From Escarpia spicata (lineage: Eukaryota > Annelida > Polychaeta > Sabellida > Siboglinidae), in contig CAXEFP010000009.1 in the NCBI GenBank assembly GCA_963995525.1, positions 1 through 64,000 on the forward strand: a DNA stretch of 64,000 bases, written 5' to 3'. The translations under genes and the position numbers were made by a program. Shown piece after piece: positions 1-11,400 of this stretch (positions within the stretch are counted from its first letter, which is position 1; each line of letters starts with the position of its first letter). The notes beneath the pieces were generated by a model, which did no database searches, was not told the DNA's origin, and saw only the letters and a list, made by a program, of their open reading frames with translations.

Positions 1-1300
1 AGGGGTCAGCACACTGTTGGACTTCCTGCTGACATAAGTGCACTTGAGTAGTCAGATTTCTAGATGTGATTGTTGAAGCTGTTGACAGTAAAATGGTGTC
101 TTTTTAGCTGATTTTACTAAGCGGAAGGGTATCTGGCAGCAATTTGGCTAGTTGACACTTTAGCTGGATTACTGCCTGCATCCAGTTGTAAATATTGACG
201 GGTGTCATACATACAGGCATTTTGCAAGAGCTAGAGATATGAGATTTTGACTAAACTCGACCAGCATGTCAATGAGATGATAATAACAGCAGGTGAGAAG
301 TTTAAGAAACTTTATAGGTCACGTTTTCTTATAATCACACAAAACATTAACATGGTCGCCAATGGGAAACCTGACAGTGTGCTGACCCCAATTAAAGTCC
401 CTAGCAAGGGAAACACGCTATAGTCATTGCACAATCACGGAGGACGCATTTTACTTCAAATATCTTGAAACAATTACTGAAAATACGTGTATGGCAAAAC
501 TGCAGTTGAATGGAACAAACCGTTTTTGGATATTACAGACTTCTCACCAGTCGGCAAGTCCAAATCACAGCGACGGAACACATGTCTTATAAGGGGGGTG
601 GGGTGCGTATGCCAGTAGTTAAGCCTCAATTTGAGAATACGTATGAAAATGAACCAATAACATTGCAGCAGGGTGATTCATCAATCGTTTTTTGTTTACT
701 TCAGCTGACTAAACACACGTGAAGATGTTGTAATTGACCCTAATGAAGTCTGAGGACAGTGATTAGCTGGAGTCAGCCATAGCCGGAGCCTGTTATCAGA
801 TCTGTCTACTGACTGGACCTTCTGGCCAATCAAGCAAGTGGCATTGTTTTCTGAATGTCTGCTAATTAGGCTGTGTAATATTATGTAATTGAAATGCTTA
901 AGACGTCAGGCCTTTGAGGAATTCACACCCTAAGGTGACTTTGTGTTGATGTTTACCTTTGTAAATAGGGCACAAGGTCAAAAAATAAATACAAATTTGA
1001 ATGTAACGTAACAACTGGCTGTATTGAATTTTCTTATAAAACACATATTTGACTTTCTGGAAAACTTTATTAGGAGTTCATAGTGCCGCCTGAGAACATT
1101 GTGCTGGATTACAAATTGTCCAACGGCGAAGTGCTGATTTTTATGGTGCCTTGCCAAGTTTGGTGGCACCTTTGAAATGTGCATAAAACACAAACACCTG
1201 GAGGGATTACAAAAAATATAATTGCAGAGTGCTTGTAACATTGGTGCTTATAAAGTGTGTTGTTTTCAACATTTTCTCCAAAATTGCCATACCTATTTAT
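1..1300 (+). repeat. Copy 1, 1300-bp unit with a 67-bp deletion
   Basis: After the first 30 bases the sequence jumps directly to 'gacataagtg'. In every other copy 67 bp separate these points (1331-1397 in copy 2). From position 31 onward the copy matches the consensus. The two deletion edges share only a 2-bp 'CT', so the loss fits end joining or replication slippage rather than recombination between long repeats. The alternative is that the 67 bp is an insertion present in all other copies, or that the first 30 bases were joined wrongly at an assembly edge. Confidence 0.9.
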
Positions 1301-1301
1301 A

Positions 1302-1317
1302 GGGGTCAGCACACTGT
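1302..1317 (+). repeat. Left arm of 16-bp perfect inverted repeat (reference copy)
   Basis: The 16 bases ggggtcagcacactgt are the exact reverse complement of 1741-1756 in the same unit. Moving inward, the next 11 bases compared with the partner arm give 5 matches and 6 mismatches, all 6 of them transitions. In copies 46-47, which have the AA insertion just outside the arm, the outer 9 bases match the partner at 6 places. Homology thus extends over roughly 36 bp. The arms are present in every copy inspected; copy 45 has an extra C inside its left arm. Decayed transposon ends are one reading; an inverted duplication of other origin is another. Confidence 0.85.
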
Positions 1318-1330
1318 TGGACTTCCTGCT

Positions 1331-1397
1331 TGATTACAGACGAAACAAAGTGCAGTATATTTTTGAGAAATGACTTTTTATAATATTCACTTGCTCT
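1331..1397 (+). other. 67-bp segment missing from copy 1
   Basis: AT-rich, with no open frame and no recognised motif. It is present in copies 2-47. It lies between the left inverted-repeat arm and the rest of the unit, and its loss gives the 1300-bp variant. A TGCT occurs at both edges, but the observed junction is not exact recombination between those two TGCTs; it leaves the sequence 2 bp shorter. Confidence 0.85.
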
Positions 1398-1530
1398 GAC
1401 ATAAGTGCACTTGAGTAGTCAGATTTCTAGATGTGATTGTTGAAGCTGTTGACAGTAAAATGGTGTCTTTTTAGCTGATTTTACTAAGCGGAAGGGTATC
1501 TGGCAGCAATTTGGCTAGTTGACACTTTAG

Positions 1531-1552
1531 CTGGATTACTGCCTGCATCCAG
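1531..1552. other. Small inverted repeat (6-bp stem)
   Basis: CTGGAT at 1531-1536 and ATCCAG at 1547-1552 with a 10-base loop. Present in each unit. A 6-bp stem of this kind is common by chance, and no role is claimed. Confidence 0.4.
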
Positions 1553-1740
1553 TTGTAAATATTGACGGGTGTCATACATACAGGCATTTTGCAAGAGCTA
1601 GAGATATGAGATTTTGACTAAACTCGACCAGCATGTCAATGAGATGATAATAACAGCAGGTGAGAAGTTTAAGAAACTTTATAGGTCACGTTTTCTTATA
1701 ATCACACAAAACATTAACATGGTCGCCAATGGGAAACCTG

Positions 1741-1756
1741 ACAGTGTGCTGACCCC
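1741..1756 (-). repeat. Right arm of 16-bp inverted repeat (reference copy)
   Basis: acagtgtgctgacccc, partner of 1302-1317. Outer edges of the two arms are 455 bp apart (388 bp in copy 1, where the 67 bp is missing). Because units are joined head to tail, the same arms also flank the complementary part of the unit, so the repeat alone does not say which side was the inside of an element. A TTAA lies 2 bp beyond this arm. A TTAA also lies 3 bp outside the left arm in copies 46-47, reminiscent of TTAA target duplications, but the spacing differs by one base. Confidence 0.85.
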
Positions 1757-1959
1757 AATTAAAGTCCCTAGCAAGGGAAACACGCTATAGTCATTGCACA
1801 ATCACGGAGGACGCATTTTACTTCAAATATCTTGAAACAATTACTGAAAATACGTGTATGGCAAAACTGCAGTTGAATGGAACAAACCGTTTTTGGATAT
1901 TACAGACTTCTCACCAGTCGGCAAGTCCAAATCACAGCGACGGAACACATGTCTTATAA

Positions 1960-1970
1960 GGGGGGTGGGG
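1960..1970 (+). other. G-rich run, G6-T-G4
   Basis: Six G, one T, four G, once per unit; copy 43 has G6-T-G3. It lies inside the 70-codon frame. Two G runs alone do not make a canonical intramolecular G-quadruplex, although G-rich strands from neighbouring units could in principle pair. It is also a likely place for sequencing length errors. Confidence 0.5.
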
Positions 1971-2082
1971 TGCGTATGCCAGTAGTTAAGCCTCAATTTG
2001 AGAATACGTATGAAAATGAACCAATAACATTGCAGCAGGGTGATTCATCAATCGTTTTTTGTTTACTTCAGCTGACTAAACA

Positions 2083-2088
2083 CACGTG
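2083..2088. promoter_or_regulatory. E-box-like hexamer CACGTG
   Basis: A palindromic CACGTG overlaps the end of the 70-codon frame in every unit except copies 5, 9 and 13, where G-to-A makes it CACATG. Such hexamers bind bHLH factors in eukaryotes, but a single hexamer per 1.4 kb is weak evidence, and I infer no regulation from it. Its main use is as a marker (site C) of the four-unit pattern. Confidence 0.15.
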
Positions 2089-2350
2089 AAGATGTTGTAA
2101 TTGACCCTAATGAAGTCTGAGGACAGTGATTAGCTGGAGTCAGCCATAGCCGGAGCCTGTTATCAGATCTGTCTACTGACTGGACCTTCTGGCCAATCAA
2201 GCAAGTGGCATTGTTTTCTGAATGTCTGCTAATTAGGCTGTGTAATATTATGTAATTGAAATGCTTAAGACGTCAGGCCTTTGAGGAATTCACACCCTAA
2301 GGTGACTTTGTGTTGATGTTTACCTTTGTAAATAGGGCACAAGGTCAAAA

Positions 2351-2356
2351 AATAAA
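2351..2356 (+). other. AATAAA in an A-rich stretch
   Basis: The hexamer follows a run of A and lies about 260 bp after the end of the 70-codon frame. It has the form of a eukaryotic polyadenylation signal, but in AT-rich DNA it is expected by chance and no GU-rich downstream element is clear. The A run here varies in length, six in most copies and five in copies 44 and 46. Confidence 0.15.
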
Positions 2357-2511
2357 TACAAATTTGAATGTAACGTAACAACTGGCTGTATTGAATTTTC
2401 TTATAAAACACATATTTGACTTTCTGGAAAACTTTATTAGGAGTTCATAGTGCCGCCTGAGAACATTGTGCTGGATTACAAATTGTCCAACGGCGAAGTG
2501 CTGATTTTTAT

Positions 2512-2537
2512 GGTGCCTTGCCAAGTTTGGTGGCACC
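2512..2537. other. Hairpin with 6-bp outer and 4-bp inner stem
   Basis: GGTGCC at 2512-2517 pairs with GGCACC at 2532-2537. Inside, CCAA pairs with TTGG around a 2-base loop, with a small asymmetric bulge between the stems. It recurs in every unit, including the diverged ones. It could form in single-stranded DNA or a transcript. No terminator-like T run follows it and I assign no function. Confidence 0.5.
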
Positions 2538-2667
2538 TTTGAAATGTGCATAAAACACAAACACCTGGAGGGATTACAAAAAATATAATTGCAGAGTGCT
2601 TGTAACATTGGTGCTTATAAAGTGTGTTGTTTTCAACATTTTCTCCAAAATTGCCATACCTATTTAT

Positions 2668-5401
2668 AGGGGTCAGCACACTGTTGGACTTCCTGCTTGA
2701 TTACAGACGAAACAAAGTGCAGTATATTTTTGAGAAATGACTTTTTATAATATTCACTTGCTCTGACATAAGTGCACTTGAGTAGTCAGATTTCTAGATG
2801 TGATTGTTGAAGCTGTTGACAGTAAAATGGTGTCTTTTTAGCTGATTTTACTAAGCGGAAGGGTATCTGGCAGCAATTTGGCTAGTTGACACTTTAGCTG
2901 GATTACTGCCTGCATCCAGTTGTAAATATTGACGGGTGTCATACATACAGGCTTTTTGCAAGAGCTAGAGATATGAGATTTTGACTAAACTCGACCAGCA
3001 TGTCAGTGAGATGATAATAACAGCAGGTGAGAAGTTTAAGAAACTTTATAGGTCACGTTTTCTTATAATCACACAAAACATTAACATGGTCGCCAATGGG
3101 AAACCTGACAGTGTGCTGACCCCAATTAAAGTCCCTAGCAAGGGAAACACGCTATAGTCATTGCACAATCACGGAGGACGCATTTTACTTCAAATATCTT
3201 GAAACAATTACTGAAAATACGTGTATGGCAAAACTGCAGTTGAATGGAACAAACCGTTTTTGGATATTACAGACTTCTCACCAGTCGGCAAGTCCAAATC
3301 ACAGCGACGGAACACATGTCTTATAAGGGGGGTGGGGTGCGTATGCCAGTAGTTAAGCCTCAATTTGAGAATACGTATGAAAATGAACCAATAACATTGC
3401 AGCAGGGTGATTCATCAATCGTTTTTTGTTTACTTCAGCTGACTAAACACACGTGAAGATGTTGTAATTGACCCTAATGAAGTCTGAGGACAGTGATTAG
3501 CTGGAGTCAGCCATAGCCGGAGCCTGTTATCAGATCTGTCTACTGACTGGACCTTCTGGCCAATCAAGCAAGTGGCATTGTTTTCTGAATGTCTGCTAAT
3601 TAGGCTGTGTAATATTATGTAATTGAAATGCTTAAGACGTCAGGCCTTTGAGGAATTCACACCCTAAGGTGACTTTGTGTTGATGTTTACCTTTGTAAAT
3701 AGGGCACAAGGTCAAAAAATAAATACAAATTTGAATGTAACGTAACAACTGGCTGTATTGAATTTTCTTATAAAACACATATTTGACTTTCTGGAAAACT
3801 TTATTAGGAGTTCATAGTGCCGCCTGAGAACATTGTGCTGGATTACAAATTGTCCAACGGCGAAGTGCTGATTTTTATGGTGCCTTGCCAAGTTTGGTGG
3901 CACCTTTGAAATGTGCATAAAACACAAACACCTGGAGGGATTACAAAAAATATAATTGCAGAGTGCTTGTAACATTGGTGCTTATAAAGTGTGTTGTTTT
4001 CAACATTTTCTCCAAAATTGCCATACCTATTTATAGGGGTCAGCACACTGTTGGACTTCCTGCTTGATTACAGACGAAACAAAGTGCAGTATATTTTTGA
4101 GAAATGACTTTTTATAATATTCACTTGCTCTGACATAAGTGCACTTGAGTAGTCAGATTTCTAGATGTGATTGTTGAAGCTGTTGACAGTAAAATGGTGT
4201 CTTTTTAGCTGATTTTACTAAGCGGAAGGGTATCTGGCAGCAATTTGGCTAGTTGACACTTTAGCTGGATTACTGCCTGCATCCAGTTGTAAATATTGAC
4301 GGGTGTCATACATACAGGCATTTTGCAAGAGCTAGAGATATGAGATTTTGACTAAACTCGACCAGCATGTCAATGAGATGATAATAACAGCAGGTGAGAA
4401 GTTTAAGAAACTTTATAGGTCACGTTTTCTTATAATCACACAAAACATTAACATGGTCGCCAATGGGAAACCTGACAGTGTGCTGACCCCAATTAAAGTC
4501 CCTAGCAAGGGAAACACGCTATAGTCATTGCACAATCACGGAGGACGCATTTTACTTCAAATATCTTGAAACAATTACTGAAAATACGTGTATGGCAAAA
4601 CTGCAGTTGAATGGAACAAACCGTTTTTGGATATTACAGACTTCTCACCAGTCGGCAAGTCCAAATCACAGCGACGGAACACATGTCTTATAAGGGGGGT
4701 GGGGTGCGTATGCCAGTAGTTAAGCCTCAATTTGAGAATACGTATGAAAATGAACCAATAACATTGCAGCAGGGTGATTCATCAATCGTTTTTTGTTTAC
4801 TTCAGCTGACTAAACACACGTGAAGATGTTGTAATTGACCCTAATGAAGTCTGAGGACAGTGATTAGCTGGAGTCAGCCATAGCCGGAGCCTGTTATCAG
4901 ATCTGTCTACTGACTGGACCTTCTGGCCAATCAAGCAAGTGGCATTGTTTTCTGAATGTCTGCTAATTAGGCTGTGTAATATTATGTAATTGAAATGCTT
5001 AAGACGTCAGGCCTTTGAGGAATTCACACCCTAAGGTGACTTTGTGTTGATGTTTACCTTTGTAAATAGGGCACAAGGTCAAAAAATAAATACAAATTTG
5101 AATGTAACGTAACAACTGGCTGTATTGAATTTTCTTATAAAACACATATTTGACTTTCTGGAAAACTTTATTAGGAGTTCATAGTGCCGCCTGAGAACAT
5201 TGTGCTGGATTACAAATTGTCCAACGGCGAAGTGCTGATTTTTATGGTGCCTTGCCAAGTTTGGTGGCACCTTTGAAATGTGCATAAAACACAAACACCT
5301 GGAGGGATTACAAAAAATATAATTGCAGAGTGCTTGTAACATTGGTGCTTATAAAGTGTGTTGTTTTCAACATTTTCTCCAAAATTGCCATACCTATTTA
5401 T
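2668..5401 (+). repeat. Copies 3-4
   Basis: Two full units. Copy 3 has a private A-to-T at 2953 and the minority G at 3006 (the A/G site called site B below, equivalent to 272 in copy 1). Copy 4 looks like the consensus. Confidence 0.96.
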
Positions 5402-8400
5402 AGGGGTCAGCACACTGTTGGACTTCCTGCTTGATTACAGACGAAACAAAGTGCAGTATATTTTTGAGAAATGACTTTTTATAATATTCACTTGCTCTGA
5501 CATAAGTGCACTTGAGTAGTCAGATTTCTAGATGTGATTGTTGAAGCTGTTGACAGTAAAATGGTGTCTTTTTAGCTGATTTTACTAAGCGGAAGGGTAT
5601 CTGGCAGCAATTTGGCTAGTTGACACTTTAGCTGGATTACTGCCTGCATCCAGTTGTAAATATTGACGGGTGTCATACATACAGGCATTTTGCAAGAGCT
5701 AGAGATATGAGATTTTGACTAAACTCGACCAGCATGTCAATGAGATGATAATAACAGCAGGTGAGAAGTTTAAGAAACTTTATAGGTCACGTTTTCTTAT
5801 AATCACACAAAACATTAACATGGTCGCCAATGGGAAACCTGACAGTGTGCTGACCCCAATTAAAGTCCCTAGCAAGGGAAACACGCTATAGTCATTGCAC
5901 AATCACGGAGGACGCATTTTACTTCAAATATCTTGAAACAATTACTGAAAATACGTGTATGGCAAAACTGCAGTTGAATGGAACAAACCGTTTTTGGATA
6001 TTACAGACTTCTCACCAGTCGGCAAGTCCAAATCACAGCGACGGAACACATGTCTTATAAGGGGGGTGGGGTGCGTATGCCAGTAGTTAAGCCTCAATTT
6101 GAGAATACGTATGAAAATGAACCAATAACATTGCAGCAGGGTGATTCATCAATCGTTTTTTGTTTACTTCAGCTGACTAAACACACATGAAGATGTTGTA
6201 ATTGACCCTAATGAAGTCTGAGGACAGTGATTAGCTGGAGTCAGCCATAGCCGGAGCCTGTTATCAGATCTGTCTACTGACTGGACCTTCTGGCCAATCA
6301 AGCAAGTGGCATTGTTTTCTGAATGTCTGCTAATTAGGCTGTGTAATATTATGTAATTGAAATGCTTAAGACGTCAGGCCTTTGAGGAATTCACACCCTA
6401 AGGTGACTTTGTGTTGATGTTTACCTTTGTAAATAGGGCACAAGGTCAAAAAATAAATACAAATTTGAATGTAACGTAACAACTGGCTGTATTGAATTTT
6501 CTTATAAAACACATATTTGACTTTCTGGAAAACTTTATTAGGAGTTCATAGTGCCGCCTGAGAACATTGTGCTGGATTACAAATTGTCCAACGGCGAAGT
6601 GCTGATTTTTATGGTGCCTTGCCAAGTTTGGTGGCACCTTTGAAATGTGCATAAAACACAAACACCTGGAGGGATTACAAAAAATATAATTGCAGAGTGC
6701 TTGTAACATTGGTGCTTATAAAGTGTGTTGTTTTCAACATTTTCTCCAAAATTGCCATACCTATTTATAGGGGTCAGCACACTGTTGGACTTCCTGCTTG
6801 ATTACAGACGAAACAAAGTGCAGTATATTTTTGAGAAATGACTTTTTATAATATTCACTTGCTCTGACATAAGTGCACTTGAGTAGTCAGATTTCTAGAT
6901 GTGATTGTTGAAGCTGTTGACAGTAAAATGGTGTCTTTTTAGCTGATTTTACTAAGCGGAAGGGTATCTGGCAGCAATTTGGCTAGTTGACACTTTAGCT
7001 GGATTACTGCCTGCATCCAGTTGTAAATATTGACGGGTGTCATACATACAGGCATTTTGCAAGAGCTAGAGATATGAGATTTTGACTAAACTCGACCAGC
7101 ATGTCAGTGAGATGATAATAACAGCAGGTGAGAAGTTTAAGAAACTTTATAGGTCACGTTTTCTTATAATCACACAAAACATTAACATGGTCGCCAATGG
7201 GAAACCTGACAGTGTGCTGACCCCAATTAAAGTCCCTAGCAAGGGAAACACGCTATAGTCATTGCACAATCACGGAGGACGCATTTTACTTCAAATATCT
7301 TGAAACAATTACTGAAAATACGTGTATGGCAAAACTGCAGTTGAATGGAACAAACCGTTTTTGGATATTACAGACTTCTCACCAGTCGGCAAGTCCAAAT
7401 CACAGCGACGGAACACATGTCTTATAAGGGGGGTGGGGTGCGTATGCCAGTAGTTAAGCCTCAATTTGAGAATACGTATGAAAATGAACCAATAACATTG
7501 CAGCAGGGTGATTCATCAATCGTTTTTTGTTTACTTCAGCTGACTAAACACACGTGAAGATGTTGTAATTGACCCTAATGAAGTCTGAGGACAGTGATTA
7601 GCTGGAGTCAGCCATAGCCGGAGCCTGTTATCAGATCTGTCTACTGACTGGACCTTCTGGCCAATCAAGCAAGTGGCATTGTTTTCTGAATGTCTGCTAA
7701 TTAGGCTGTGTAATATTATGTAATTGAAATGCTTAAGACGTCAGGCCTTTGAGGAATTCACACCCTAAGGTGACTTTGTGTTGATGTTTACCTTTGTAAA
7801 TAGGGCACAAGGTCAAAAAATAAATACAAATTTGAATGTAACGTAACAACTGGCTGTATTGAATTTTCTTATAAAACACATATTTGACTTTCTGGAAAAC
7901 TTTATTAGGAGTTCATAGTGCCGCCTGAGAACATTGTGCTGGATTACAAATTGTCCAACGGCGAAGTGCTGATTTTTATGGTGCCTTGCCAAGTTTGGTG
8001 GCACCTTTGAAATGTGCATAAAACACAAACACCTGGAGGGATTACAAAAAATATAATTGCAGAGTGCTTGTAACATTGGTGCTTATAAAGTGTGTTGTTT
8101 TCAACATTTTCTCCAAAATTGCCATACCTATTTATAGGGGTCAGCACACTGTTGGACTTCCTGCTTGATTACAGACGAAACAAAGTGCAGTATATTTTTG
8201 AGAAATGACTTTTTATAATATTCACTTGCTCTGACATAAGTGCACTTGAGTAGTCAGATTTCTAGATGTGATTGTTGAAGCTGTTGACAGTAAAATGGTG
8301 TCTTTTTAGCTGATTTTACTAAGCGGAAGGGTATCTGGCAGCAATTTGGCTAGTTGACACTTTAGCTGGATTACTGCCTGCATCCAGTTGTAAATATTGA

Positions 8401-11400
8401 CGGGTGTCATACATACAGGCATTTTGCAAGAGCTAGAGATATGAGATTTTGACTAAACTCGACCAGCATGTCAGTGAGATGATAATAACAGCAGGTGAGA
8501 AGTTTAAGAAACTTTATAGGTCACGTTTTCTTATAATCACACAAAACATTAACATGGTCGCCAATGGGAAACCTGACAGTGTGCTGACCCCAATTAAAGT
8601 CCCTAGCAAGGGAAACACGCTATAGTCATTGCACAATCACGGAGGACGCATTTTACTTCAAATATCTTGAAACAATTACTGAAAATACGTGTATGGCAAA
8701 ACTGCAGTTGAATGGAACAAACCGTTTTTGGATATTACAGACTTCTCACCAGTCGGCAAGTCCAAATCACAGCGACGGAACACATGTCTTATAAGGGGGG
8801 TGGGGTGCGTATGCCAGTAGTTAAGCCTCAATTTGAGAATACGTATGAAAATGAACCAATAACATTGCAGCAGGGTGATTCATCAATCGTTTTTTGTTTA
8901 CTTCAGCTGACTAAACACACGTGAAGATGTTGTAATTGACCCTAATGAAGTCTGAGGACAGTGATTAGCTGGAGTCAGCCATAGCCGGAGCCTGTTATCA
9001 GATCTGTCTACTGACTGGACCTTCTGGCCAATCAAGCAAGTGGCATTGTTTTCTGAATGTCTGCTAATTAGGCTGTGTAATATTATGTAATTGAAATGCT
9101 TAAGACGTCAGGCCTTTGAGGAATTCACACCCTAAGGTGACTTTGTGTTGATGTTTACCTTTGTAAATAGGGCACAAGGTCAAAAAATAAATACAAATTT
9201 GAATGTAACGTAACAACTGGCTGTATTGAATTTTCTTATAAAACACATATTTGACTTTCTGGAAAACTTTATTAGGAGTTCATAGTGCCGCCTGAGAACA
9301 TTGTGCTGGATTACAAATTGTCCAACGGCGAAGTGCTGATTTTTATGGTGCCTTGCCAAGTTTGGTGGCACCTTTGAAATGTGCATAAAACACAAACACC
9401 TGGAGGGATTACAAAAAATATAATTGCAGAGTGCTTGTAACATTGGTGCTTATAAAGTGTGTTGTTTTCAACATTTTCTCCAAAATTGCCATACCTATTT
9501 ATAGGGGTCAGCACACTGTTGGACTTCCTGCTTGATTACAGACGAAACAAAGTGCAGTATATTTTTGAGAAATGACTTTTTATAATATTCACTTGCTCTG
9601 ACATAAGTGCACTTGAGTAGTCAGATTTCTAGATGTGATTGTTGAAGCTGTTGACAGTAAAATGGTGTCTTTTTAGCTGATTTTACTAAGCGGAAGGGTA
9701 TCTGGCAGCAATTTGGCTAGTTGACACTTTAGCTGGATTACTGCCTGCATCCAGTTGTAAATATTGACGGGTGTCATACATACAGGCATTTTGCAAGAGC
9801 TAGAGATATGAGATTTTGACTAAACTCGACCAGCATGTCAGTGAGATGATAATAACAGCAGGTGAGAAGTTTAAGAAACTTTATAGGTCACGTTTTCTTA
9901 TAATCACACAAAACATTAACATGGTCGCCAATGGGAAACCTGACAGTGTGCTGACCCCAATTAAAGTCCCTAGCAAGGGAAACACGCTATAGTCATTGCA
10001 CAATCACGGAGGACGCATTTTACTTCAAATATCTTGAAACAATTACTGAAAATACGTGTATGGCAAAACTGCAGTTGAATGGAACAAACCGTTTTTGGAT
10101 ATTACAGACTTCTCACCAGTCGGCAAGTCCAAATCACAGCGACGGAACACATGTCTTATAAGGGGGGTGGGGTGCGTATGCCAGTAGTTAAGCCTCAATT
10201 TGAGAATACGTATGAAAATGAACCAATAACATTGCAGCAGGGTGATTCATCAATCGTTTTTTGTTTACTTCAGCTGACTAAACACACGTGAAGATGTTGT
10301 AATTGACCCTAATGAAGTCTGAGGACAGTGATTAGCTGGAGTCAGCCATAGCCGGAGCCTGTTATCAGATCTGTCTACTGACTGGACCTTCTGGCCAATC
10401 AAGCAAGTGGCATTGTTTTCTGAATGTCTGCTAATTAGGCTGTGTAATATTATGTAATTGAAATGCTTAAGACGTCAGGCCTTTGAGGAATTCACACCCT
10501 AAGGTGACTTTGTGTTGATGTTTACCTTTGTAAATAGGGCACAAGGTCAAAAAATAAATACAAATTTGAATGTAACGTAACAACTGGCTGTATTGAATTT
10601 TCTTATAAAACACATATTTGACTTTCTGGAAAACTTTATTAGGAGTTCATAGTGCCGCCTGAGAACATTGTGCTGGATTACAAATTGTCCAACGGCGAAG
10701 TGCTGATTTTTATGGTGCCTTGCCAAGTTTGGTGGCACCTTTGAAATGTGCATAAAACACAAACACCTGGAGGGATTACAAAAAATATAATTGCAGAGTG
10801 CTTGTAACATTGGTGCTTATAAAGTGTGTTGTTTTCAACATTTTCTCCAAAATTGCCATACCTATTTATAGGGGTCAGCACACTGTTGGACTTCCTGCTT
10901 GATTACAGACGAAACAAAGTGCAGTATATTTTTGAGAAATGACTTTTTATAATATTCACTTGCTCTGACATAAGTGCACTTGAGTAGTCAGATTTCTAGA
11001 TGTGATTGTTGAAGCTGTTGACAGTAAAATGGTGTCTTTTTAGCTGATTTTACTAAGCGGAAGGGTATCTGGCAGCAATTTGGCTAGTTGACACTTTAGC
11101 TGGATTACTGCCTGCATCCAGTTGTAAATATTGACGGGTGTCATACATACAGGCATTTTGCAAGAGCTAGAGATATGAGATTTTGACTAAACTCGACCAG
11201 CATGTCAATGAGATGATAATAACAGCAGGTGAGAAGTTTAAGAAACTTTATAGGTCACGTTTTCTTATAATCACACAAAACATTAACATGGTCGCCAATG
11301 GGAAACCTGACAGTGTGCTGACCCCAATTAAAGTCCCTAGCAAGGGAAACACGCTATAGTCATTGCACAATCACGGAGGACGCATTTTACTTCAAATATC

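Larger units (their letters stand above)
1614..2089 (+). pseudogene. Decayed reading frame, unidentified protein remnant (reference copy)
   Basis: Two plus-strand frames lie end to end. The first is open from TTG at 1614 (in-frame ATG at 1644) to TAG at 1788-1790, 58 codons. A +1 shift at the GGGAAAC run near 1780 leads into a second frame that stays open to TGA at 1874-1876, directly followed by ATG at 1877 and 70 further codons to TGA at 2087-2089. Allowing that single shift, about 157 sense codons contain one internal stop, where about ten stops would be expected at 40% GC. The residues are hydrophilic and Lys/Arg-rich, and I recognise no domain, signal peptide or membrane segment. A short stretch (EDVVIDPNEV) continues in the +1 frame beyond 2089. 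The right inverted-repeat arm lies inside this frame. It may be a transposon- or gene-derived remnant, or chance; I cannot name a family. Confidence 0.3.
1877..2089 (+). other. 70-codon open frame, probably not a gene
   Basis: ATG to TGA, directly after an in-frame TGA. It is conserved in all copies except 43, where two indels break it; in copies 45-47 one residue changes from Arg to Leu. The start MEQTVFGYYR and the end LLQLTKHT match no family I know. The absence of synonymous-biased change, and its conservation simply alongside the rest of the unit, mean that conservation here gives no evidence of selection. It is most likely a fragment of the decayed frame above. Confidence 0.2.
1301..2667 (+). 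repeat. Copy 2, reference consensus monomer (1367 bp)
   Basis: Taken as the reference because it is complete and carries the majority base at each variable site I found. Layout in order: left inverted-repeat arm (1302-1317), 67-bp segment absent from copy 1 (1331-1397), small hairpin (1531-1552), decayed reading frame (1614-2089) containing the right inverted-repeat arm (1741-1756) and a G-rich run (1960-1970), E-box-like hexamer (2083-2088), about 250 bp with no recognisable feature, an A-rich stretch with AATAAA (2351-2356), and a hairpin (2512-2537). The remaining sequence, including 2557-2667, shows nothing I can name. The phase of the unit is arbitrary, since a tandem array does not show where the original element began. 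Confidence 0.97.

Noticed and set aside
2402..2406. TATAAA-like sequences on the plus strand, including those near 2402 and 2616, and a CCAAT motif at 2193-2197, as a possible promoter.
   Set aside because: Such short motifs are expected in AT-rich DNA. The CCAAT and TATA are more than 200 bp apart and no coherent transcript follows.
1536..2480. Short direct repeats inside the unit, such as GCTGGATTAC (near 1530 and 2470) and GATTACA-containing stretches.
   Set aside because: Ten bases or fewer with no extended similarity around them; not enough to claim an internal sub-repeat.
1301..2667. The unit length is close to 8 x 171 bp, suggesting descent from an alpha-satellite-like 171-bp monomer or nucleosome phasing.
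   Set aside because: I see no internal 171-bp periodicity and no CENP-B-box-like motif; the number is probably a coincidence.
1301..2667. Possible RNA gene in the unit (5S rRNA, tRNA or snRNA tandem cluster).
   Set aside because: No convincing A box/B box pair, cloverleaf or 5S internal control region was seen on either strand.
2345..2679. Two overlapping minus-strand open frames (87 and 67 codons) per unit, and a 111-codon fusion in copy 43.
   Set aside because: They overlap each other in different frames, have no recognisable domain, and the longer form arises from an indel. The AT-rich, Phe/Cys/His-rich translation looks like chance reading of non-coding DNA.
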